The notes beneath the pieces are model-generated. The model saw only the letters and a program-made list of their open reading frames with translations, made no database searches and was not told the DNA's origin. Position numbers and translations under genes: made by a program. A stretch of DNA of 30,328 bases, from NCBI GenBank assembly GCA_027604185.1, contig JADGKB010000142.1, positions 1 to 30,328 of the forward strand, in the 5' to 3' direction. Of this stretch, positions 10,215 to 18,030 are shown in pieces; position 1 is the stretch's first letter; every line of letters starts with the position of its first letter. The stretch is from Boothiomyces macroporosus (lineage: Eukaryota > Chytridiomycota > Chytridiomycetes > Rhizophydiales > Terramycetaceae).

Positions 10215-13200
10215 TTTTTTTTGGCCAAAAGCCCTGAAAAAAATTTATTCGAGTATCAGATGTATGTGAAAGGAATGGCCATCAAATCTAATAATTAAAT
10301 AGGAAGGTTGTCAAATAACGATATAAACGCATGGGGACGCTTCCCAAGTTGAATTTTGAGAAGCACTCAAGCTAGGGAATGTTTGAGGAAAGAAAGAGTT
10401 ACCCAAGCTAAGCTAAGCAGGCAGATATTCTCGCATAGTTTGAACTAATGGTATTCGAATACAACTGGGCTTTAGCTCTTTTCGACTCTGCTCCAGAATC
10501 ACCAAACATTGCAAGAGTATAATTCCGATCCAAATAGTCAAATTTCATCAAGAATTAAGCTTCCTCACTTATTCGATAACAATCTTTGGGTTTTTGTTGA
10601 ATTGCACTTTTCCTTGTTGCGATTGTTCAATTTTGAGTAGTGCTAATTGAATCCACTAAAACAAAGATAGATCAGCCATTAGCACAATTACCAAATTAAT
10701 CGACTATATCTAGAAGGCATTCATCTTTGTTTCCAAGTTTCTGTAGATTTTTGAAATTTCTATTGTACGGATCCAAATGCCAACATTTCGTGAATATCAT
10801 TGCATACTTACCAGATCACTACCCAATCTATTCAGTTATCATTTTAATATATGTAATTTCTCGAAAGCAGTGAATAAATGGTAAAATATTGATAACCAGA
10901 ACTTCCTTGTATGAAAATACTTGATCCATAGCGCCTTTCTACGGATAAAAATCAATAGATCCGCACAAGCCATAGATCCGTCATGTTATATGCTTGCAAG
11001 ACATAAAATGAGATATTAGAGTCTTTTGCGATTGAGGAAGAGCGTTTTTCAAAATATTCAGCGATTTGTACCACACGCTCACAATTGGAATTTCATTTTC
11101 ATATCGAGTACGATTTCGATCCAAGACCTGCAGATTGTATTACACTTGACATTCTATTTGAAATGCTGGTTGTTCACAAATTTGAGGTGAGATTAATTTT
11201 GTGAACCTAGGGCGGAGTTCAGTGGAGCTGTGCGGAAAATTAACATTCACCATGACAACACAAAATGATTACAATAATTGTCCAATAGATCTCTGGCTCC
11301 CATTCATATAATTCACTGGAGAGCTAATGTGACATCGTTGTGTGATTTTCTTGTATTATATTCCATTCCTGTAAGCAAATCTTCCACCTTATCCAGCATA
11401 ATTTTGGTCTACTTTATAAAGTGATAAAGGAATTACAGTTGGATCAATCGACCATTTTTTCGTAATCAGTCACCCTCCTTGCCATTCTTTGAGATTCAAA
11501 CCGTATCAACACATCTTCACTAGCAAGAGACCACTGCAAAAAGCGGATATTACTTTAATCCATGTCACTTCACTTTTAATGTGGAAAAACTTTCCTGGAA
11601 CAATGCCCAAAACAAAATCGGGACTGTGCTGTAACCATAGTCACTATTACTCATCCAGGTTGGATCCAATCACGTTGAAGGGAAGTTGTAAGATGCTCCA
11701 GTTTGAACCTTTTCTAAAAACTAGGGTTTTGAAAATAACTACCTGTTCGTGTCGGGTAACCCCAAGCTTGATTCCCAAAATTTGCACAATTTGGGCTGTT
11801 GACTATATTTCTAAATCGCTATGCAGAGTAGAGAATTTCACAGACTCTAGTGATGCACTTTAATGATCGACTAATAACAATACTGGGCTGTATAATTGAT
11901 TAAAGGTATTTCAACCATTGTAATTTAAGTGTATTGAATTCCCTATCCTAGGATAGGAAATACTATTGATCTCTATTACTACACTTTTTCGTAATTGCTG
12001 GCGATTCAAATAGCGTTGCTGATTGAATATGCCCCTAATGTAGTTGTCCGCTGCAATTGAAAGCTACAGAGTCAAACTGTTGCTTATAGCGATGTTGAAG
12101 CTCGATAATTGCAGCCGGTACTTGTCTAATATCTTTGAATACTTGACCAATCACCTTGAGCGAAAATGAAAAATTGCGGCAATAAAGTTGAAGGTCCTCC
12201 TAAAACGTATCGCATTTCCAGTATGAGATGGAACTTTGTGTTCTAAGCATCAGCTACAGTCATTTCTAAAGTAAACCAGCTATACGAGCAAAGTATCTAT
12301 GAAAAAACTTTGAAAATTTTCATTGCTGAAACAACATATTTGGACAAGAATATTACTTTTAATACCATAGGATTAGCAGTATCAGTATATTGCTTTACAC
12401 GATATTCACGAAATTGCTTGTTGGTATAAGAGACTAATTGCACCATATTCACCTCCGTCACGCAATTAAGAATCAAACTATCATCAAGTCTAGCTATATT
12501 TACAAGGCTACTTTTACAGAGTCCACATACCGCTTCTTGATGATTTATTTTTTTACTCTGGAAAGTTGCAACTAGAGTACATTGCAAAGACATACAACAA
12601 CAGTAATTCATCGACAAAATGTATTAGAATATGGATAATTTGGCCTAGTGTCGGCTATTTAGCCTCATTGTATATTCGGCCCAGCGTCCCCCTCTTTCAA
12701 TTTTTTCTCTTTCAGAAAAACAAAAAAGTAATTCAATAGGGTACAAACAATGCCTTTCTAGATCTTAAATTTCAAACAATTATAGGACCAAAACAATTAG
12801 TACGGGTTAATTCTTGTTGATTTTTAATGATTTTCGGTGGGTAATAAGTTGACAGGAATGGCTGAATATGCTGGCGGCCACAACCTGACACAGAACTGAT
12901 TGCAATTACTATTAAAACATTCCAAACACTATATGAACAATTGATCTTTTAATTCTATGGTAAAATTGTGCTTTTAAATCTCCTCAAAATTCACAGTCCA
13001 GTGGCAGATTTAAAATTCTTAAAACAGCTTTGCAACTATCGCTTGAATCAAGTATTATGGCTTGGGTCTATATTTGAGGAAGGAAATCAAGGTATGGCTC
13101 ATTTGTAAAACTCAACTCCCGTTTTGAAAAAATCTACCACAAACTAGCAAAATATTGTGGTTTTCTAACATTGCCAAGTCAATCAGAAACTGTGATCAGC

Positions 13201-13378
13201 GATAGGAAGCACCTTTTTCGAGTTAAAATATCTCTAAACGGTAGGAAATTATTTACTGCGGTAATTTTACACCTAATTCGCGAATGTGATCTGAGGTGGA
13301 GTCTGACTTCCGCCGCTCAGTAAACAAGAATTTGAAAACTGGTATTAAATGTAATATTAATTAATTTATTATTAAGAA
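10215..13378. other. 3.2-kb gene-poor stretch between velvet copies B and C
   Basis: No intact gene could be built. The longest open frames are about 106-124 codons with no recognisable domain. The minus strand holds coding-like patches, for instance at about 11145-10985 (VLDRNRTRYENEIPIVSVWY, SLNILKNALPQSQKTL) and 12540-12300 (EAVCGLCKSSLVNIARLDD, VSYTNKQFREYRVKQYT), in changing frames with stops between them. This looks like one or more decayed genes. No terminal repeats, transposase or RNA gene was recognised. Confidence 0.4.
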
Positions 13379-14041
13379 CTAATTTGTATAACCTATTAAT
13401 GCCAATGTGTTTTCCTCTTCTAGCTGCTTCATAAACTGCTTGCCATTCTTGTTGAGAATACCCTGGCGTTCAAAAGACTGCTGGAGATAAGACTTTAGCT
13501 TGTTTTTCTTAAAAGACCTCACAGAAAACACTCTGAACGAAGTCGTTTTCACTACAGATACGTCAAACCTGACATTAACAAATTTGTTTACGTTTCTAGA
13601 TCGATAACTTGGCATCTAAATCTGTAAAATCCCTTTTCCCTTATTCCTAGGCAATTGAACACAAAAAATAATTTTGCTTTTCCATCCACTGGATCTTTCA
13701 ATAGCTCTGGGTAAATGCATTTTTCTCCAATAAAATTCTCTGTATATATCGGATTTGTTTGTCCTGTAACTTGAGGATCTTCAATTAGGGTATCACAGTG
13801 CTTATTCTCTATCGAAAGCAGGTTTATATTACATACGAACTGTTTGCTATTCATCTAATCATCAAATATTTGCAATACCTGCTCTTCTGATAGCTCCTTG
13901 TTGAATCTGATTTCCAATATCAGCATCGGGTCACTGTATTAAGGATTCAACTTACATGCAGCTGTCAATTAATTCATGTTCCTTGTTTTCACAGCTCCGT
14001 GCTATTTTAGGTTCCTGTCTAATGAATATCCGATAGTCCAT
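13379..14041 (-). CDS. Velvet-domain protein, copy C
   Basis: Third tandem velvet gene, 197 aa: MDYRIFIRQEPKIARSCENK, LIDSCIDPMLILEIRFNKE, NFIGEKCIYPELLKDPVDGK, LFFVFNCLGIREKGFYRF, TSFRVFSVRSFKKNK and QQSFERQGILNKNGKQ. The introns are 13934-13955 (22 nt, ends TTAATACAG), 13855-13878 (24 nt, ends GATGATTAG) and 13569-13591 (23 nt, ends TTAATGTCAG). Near-identical to copy B over long blocks, so B and C are a recent duplication relative to A. Being just a DNA-binding velvet domain, it might act as a homodimer or as a partner of a full-length velvet protein; that is inference. Confidence 0.87.
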
Positions 14042-14069
14042 CAATAACATAATAAAGCGACCGCACGAT

Positions 14070-14083
14070 AAATTTCTGGAAAG
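14070..14083 (-). promoter_or_regulatory. Upstream box shared by the velvet genes (copy C)
   Basis: CTTTCCAGAAATTT on the minus strand, ending 28 bases before the ATG; one base longer than the box in copies A and B. Confidence 0.35.
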
Positions 14084-14776
14084 ATTCACGGAATGCTGAT
14101 GCGGGTATTGAAAATGAGCCACATGACCCCTCTACTTTGATTGGTTTAAAATTATTTCGAAAAATAAAAGTAATTGTTTGTGAACCACGAAAGGAAACCA
14201 AAACACAAATATAATATAACTCTTGATTCAACGAACCGTTCTCTTCCCTTGAATTTACTCTAGAGTAGAAATGTAAATTTACCAACAACACAGCCCCATT
14301 AGTGCTTTGCGCAAAAGATAAAAATAGTAAAACCGGTCCCCTCAATCAAAATAATTCTCTGAACGGATAGACTTTAAATTCAAGCCTTACAAGAGCGCTT
14401 ACACGACTGAAATGTAGAAATTAATTGAACTAGGTTGTGCTACCGAGCCAACCTCAACATTCAATCAGTTTTCAGAATTAAATAAGGAGGAGGCGGCACT
14501 CAATAAAGGTGGCTGCAATTATTTTCTATTATTAAAAATGTGTAACCACGCCTCACAGATATCAGACCAAAATAAAGCCATGATTCCCTCTTTTTAGACG
14601 TGAGTAATGATGAATCACCAATTTTAACCACTCTTGCAAAATTTTCAATAACCAGAGGAAAAGCAAATTAGCAATTGTGAAATACTACACTTGAAAAGAG
14701 CGATAATCCAAATAAAAGATAATACGTAAAAATCAAAATAATATAATGTAAACCAATCAGAAACTGATATAAATAG
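14084..14776. other. Intergenic between velvet copy C and the MSL1-like gene
   Basis: About 690 bases upstream of copy C and downstream of the MSL1-like gene. A 108-codon minus-strand open frame overlaps it and runs into copy C's first exon in another frame; it shows no family features and I treat it as chance. Nothing else was recognised. Confidence 0.4.
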
Positions 14777-15415
14777 TTAAATATACTTTTTTATTATTTC
14801 ATATAATTCAGGACTATCATCAAAATCAAATTTGGTTATCCTAGGAACAGGCACCCCAAACGCGATAAAAGAACGATTAGATCTCCGCTTCTTTTCAGAA
14901 GAGTCATTTCGCGGCTCCAGCGGCCGCTTTTTACCTTCAAACTTTAAAATCAATTTCGGCAACTTGTAGATTGGCTTGACTCGTTTAGTAAATATTCCTT
15001 TCAGCTTCAGTCTTTTTTTAATTTTCCTTGGTTTATATTTTGTTGGCTGCGGAATGTATACTGCAATGTCGTCTCCTTTTAGCTCTAGTGTGCTGTAATA
15101 TTCTTGTGGTTTGTTGCCTCTTTCTACGTACAGCTTGTGCATGATCAATTCCTGATCTCTGGATTTCATTCTTTTTTCAATCATTTCAAGCCGCTTGTGT
15201 CTCTGCAGTACCGCTTGCTCATCTTCTTCAATTTCCAACGTTTCTTGGGGCTTTACTTGTTCAAAGGACGGTATCTGAATCTTTTCTTTTACACTATCCT
15301 TTTCAATAATGATATGATTGTAGTCGCCTATCCCTGGCTGTATCTTCAAGTCATTCGTAATCCCTAGTTTTTCCACACTGGTTTCTTGCTTCTGTCTAGG
15401 TCGTAATTTCAACAT
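14777..15415 (-). CDS. MSL1/KANSL1-type PEHE-domain protein (probable histone-acetyltransferase complex scaffold)
   Basis: A 212-aa basic protein. Residues about 45-205 fit the PEHE domain, which binds MOF/KAT8-type acetyltransferases: EKIQIPSFEQ, an acidic stretch EIEEDEQAVLQRHKRLE with the DExxLxRH pattern, helix EMIEKRMKSRDQELI, and the C-terminal hallmark IAFGVPVPRITKFDFDDSP (family: AFGxPxP...FxLP). A lysine-rich insert lies between the two halves. The start is the ATG at 15415 because the eight codons upstream in frame begin with TTG. No intron is needed. Divergent from SFM1 across 131 bp. The identification comes from motif order and is not certain; other small nuclear scaffold proteins are possible. 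Confidence 0.6.
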   Translation of the reverse strand: MLKLRPRQKQETSVEKLGITNDLKIQPGIGDYNHIIIEKDSVKEKIQIPSFEQVKPQETLEIEEDEQAVLQRHKRLEMIEKRMKSRDQELIMHKLYVERGNKPQEYYSTLELKGDDIAVYIPQPTKYKPRKIKKRLKLKGIFTKRVKPIYKLPKLILKFEGKKRPLEPRNDSSEKKRRSNRSFIAFGVPVPRITKFDFDDSPELYEIIKKYI

Positions 15416-15546
15416 TTCAGATTCCAAAAATACAAACAAGAGGAAAAATTAAAAACAAGGGCAAGAGAAGGATACTCGATTGATTGATAGAAACACTCTA
15501 GAATCAAGAGATATTTTTCCGCTTTATTTTTTCTTTTTTTTCAGCA
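15416..15546. promoter_or_regulatory. Divergent promoter of the MSL1-like gene and SFM1
   Basis: 131 bp separate the two start codons, so both genes must be transcribed from here. A T-rich tract (TTTTTTCTTTTTTTTC) lies immediately before the SFM1 ATG. No clear TATA box was found. Confidence 0.5.
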
Positions 15547-16153
15547 ATGAAGCAATTCACCTATGTTATCGAGCACATGGAGCCGGAAATAACAGGATGG
15601 CCAGAGCTGGAATACAAAAACATGTTGAAGCATGTCAAACTGCATTTATCTCACCTTGACCCTAATTTAAAAAACAACATGCCCGAAAGTTTAAAAGGAG
15701 CTCAGGTATCAACGGATTCAGTTTCTGAATGGCCTAAAGAAGTTCAGCAAAGAGTGCTATTACTGGATCCTGCATCGCCACATGAATTATCACCAGAAGA
15801 CGCTGAAAACTATGACTATTTGTTGTTTGGCGGTATTCTAGGAGATGACCCACCACAAGATAGAACAAAGTACTTGATTTTAATATAGGATATTGAGAAA
15901 TATGGGCTTCGCAACTAGACACTTGGGCCCAAAACAAATGACTACTGACACTGCAGTTCTGGTATCGCAAAGAGTACTTGAACATGGAATCAAACTGAGT
16001 GACTTGGAGTTTGTTGATTTTCCTGAAATACCGCTTGGAAAGAAGCAAACTGTTGAATTGCCATTCAGGTACTTGGTTGAAAATGGAAAGCCAAAGCTGC
16101 CTGATGGGTTGCTGGACTTGTTGCGCAAGCAAAACGATGAGCCGTTGTTTTAA
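15547..16153 (+). CDS. SFM1: Protein arginine methyltransferase SFM1 (SPOUT family)
   Basis: In yeast SFM1 is a SPOUT-fold methyltransferase that modifies an arginine of ribosomal protein uS3. Here the 195-aa product has YVIEHMEPEITGWPELEY at the start, VLLLDPASPHELSPEDAE, the conserved FGGILGDDPPQDRTK, then RHLGPKQMTTDTAVLVS (knotted cofactor-binding segment) and VELPFRYLVENGKPKLPDG near the end. A 19-nt intron at 15870-15888 (GTACTTGATTTTAATATAG) splits the DRTK motif; without removing it the frame ends at once. Length is close to the yeast protein. It converges on the NYN-LOTUS gene, whose stop is 27 bases away. Confidence 0.93.
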
Positions 16154-16180
16154 TAAAATGCGAAGAATCTATTTATTTCT

Positions 16181-17704
16181 TTAATAATCTTGAATAGGGA
16201 CTATAGGATTATTTCGTTCATCAAACATGCCATATGATGGAATGATATAAGGTTCTTCTTCGTCACGTTCAAATGAAAAGGAATTGGTTTTTGGCGACAC
16301 TTGATTAAGCGTCCATGGTTCGGTCCAAATAGTTTGAGAGGTTTGTCGCTCCATGGTTGGTGATTGGAATGAGGACCAAGTTGAAGTTATGAGGGGCGTG
16401 TAGTCTTTTTTCAAAATTTCATCCATAGTACGTTTGTCCCATCTTTCTTCAGATTTTTTAGATTCCCACAGTTCTTTAGGTTCAGTTACTTGCTTTCGAT
16501 GTTCCCAGATTTCAAGTTCAACTTTCTTGTCCCAAAGTTCAATGCTTTCGGAAGATTGTCTTTTGCCTTTCCATTCAGGAGATGGGTAGAATTTACTATT
16601 AGGATCCCATTCGCTAGCTTCTGCTATTTGCTTTCCATTCCATTCAGAGTCGTTTTTATCCTTGTCAATATCAGGCAATGAAGTATACCGCTTCAAGTTA
16701 TTCTTTTTAAAGATCTCTACTTGAGTCTTTGGTCTATCACTGTGTACACTACCTTCCGACGAGGCAAGACTAACCCAAGCAGTACCACCACTTCCGCCCA
16801 AAAAGATATAGCCATGCTTTTCGGCCTGTTCAGCGTATGTTTTAAAGTTATCAAATCCCAACTGCTGATAAATTTGAGGATTTTTACTAGTCAGTGCCAT
16901 TCCGACTTGGCTCCTGAGTGGTTGAGAGACCCCTTTTGCTTGAAATGATTTAACAACAGATACAATGGCTTCAAAAGGAGAATCAATAGTGAATTTCTTT
17001 CGCTTTTCTTTAGGAAGCTTGATATTCTTATCGATCAGCTCAATCCAAGCAGTGCCACCAGTACCACCAAGTTGTACCAAGCCAAGTTTCTCTGCCTGTT
17101 CAGCATACATTTTAAAACCGTCTGCACCAGCTTTGGCGTAAGCTTGGCTGTTTCTAGTACTGATTTCCAAGCCTACATAGCTTCGCAACGGTTGGTTGCT
17201 TCCTTTAACCCGAAGTTCTTTGAGGATTTCTATTAACAAAGCATATTGGTGTATTTTAGATTTCTTTGCGTTAAATCTAGGATCTAGGTCTGGCTTGAAT
17301 AAGCTGTTCCAATCGTGCCAATTTAGTTTTTCTTTTTGTTTCCTTTGTTCGTCAGAATAAGGAGAATATACTACAGTCTTGAAGTTGCGGCTAGCGAGAG
17401 CGGATATCGTGCTAGAGAAATCTTTATTGGTAATTAGCATTAGAGTAAGTTTGCCTCTCTTGTGGTCCAAGCAGCAGCCAAACATCTCGATAATCATATT
17501 CCGTTCGATATGCTCTCGCTTGTTCATATCAATTACAACGCTAGGATGGCGAGCTATTTCTTTTGAGGTGAATATGGTGAATTTTGCGATTTCCTGGCCT
17601 TTCAATTTCTCTTGTATCGCTTCGATAGCTAGCAACACTGATTTGTCTGAGGGTGGTTTACAGGATTCATAGTCCCAGAATACGGCAAATCGACCAATGA
17701 CCAT
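16181..17704 (-). CDS. NYN-domain RNase-like protein with two LOTUS (OST-HTH)-like repeats
   Basis: 507 aa in one exon. Residues about 1-140 form a MARF1-type NYN/PIN-like domain: GRFAVFWDYESCKPPSDKS with Asp11, and LTLMLITNKDFSSTISALAS with a second acidic site, followed by RNFKTVVYSP. Two similar modules follow, near 148-230 and 243-320: each has a helix, QPLRSYVG or QPLRSQVG, a GxxxFKxYAEQAEKxG helix and an LGGTGGTAW or LGGSGGTAW turn, as in LOTUS winged helices. The last 180 residues are charged and probably disordered, with repeated short WxxK/E motifs (EWNGKQ, ELWDKK, ELWESKK). The expected role is RNA binding and cleavage in RNA control; substrate unknown. Confidence 0.75.
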   Translation of the reverse strand: MVIGRFAVFWDYESCKPPSDKSVLLAIEAIQEKLKGQEIAKFTIFTSKEIARHPSVVIDMNKREHIERNMIIEMFGCCLDHKRGKLTLMLITNKDFSSTISALASRNFKTVVYSPYSDEQRKQKEKLNWHDWNSLFKPDLDPRFNAKKSKIHQYALLIEILKELRVKGSNQPLRSYVGLEISTRNSQAYAKAGADGFKMYAEQAEKLGLVQLGGTGGTAWIELIDKNIKLPKEKRKKFTIDSPFEAIVSVVKSFQAKGVSQPLRSQVGMALTSKNPQIYQQLGFDNFKTYAEQAEKHGYIFLGGSGGTAWVSLASSEGSVHSDRPKTQVEIFKKNNLKRYTSLPDIDKDKNDSEWNGKQIAEASEWDPNSKFYPSPEWKGKRQSSESIELWDKKVELEIWEHRKQVTEPKELWESKKSEERWDKRTMDEILKKDYTPLITSTWSSFQSPTMERQTSQTIWTEPWTLNQVSPKTNSFSFERDEEEPYIIPSYGMFDERNNPIVPIQDY

Positions 17705-18030
17705 CAGTATTAGTTGCTATAGGTGGTTTGTAATTTTTCAAAAAAGTAAAATCAGGTGGTTGCCACTTGAAAGCACGGACAGTCCGAGACCTATTGTATT
17801 GATATTAATGCAAGCTAGTCATTTCTATTCAATATATGATCAATCTAGCCATGTATCTTTATTGATAGGCTATTTTTATGCATTACATCATCGTGGTATC
17901 CGTGAACACGATAAAAAATAATCTTGCGTTTTGTATCTATTGAAATGATTACTTGATTTCCATTGCTTTCATTTATTAGAAAAGGTTGAACACGGTGGGA
18001 ATTTACTTTGAATTTTTTTCAATCAGAAAA
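17705..18030. other. Divergent intergenic of NYN-LOTUS and TOP1
   Basis: 326 bases between two divergent starts. No gene is seen. It must contain both promoters; no clear TATA box was recognised. Confidence 0.5.

Noticed and set aside
11400..12660. Decayed class-3 lipase on the minus strand
   Set aside because: Patches such as CGLC and a Tyr/Gln-rich helix before a serine recalled a lipase, but no GHSLG motif or ordered match could be shown.
14019..14345. 108-codon minus-strand frame containing VSFRGSQ
   Set aside because: The short lipase-like string stands alone, and the frame overlaps the promoter and first exon of velvet copy C.
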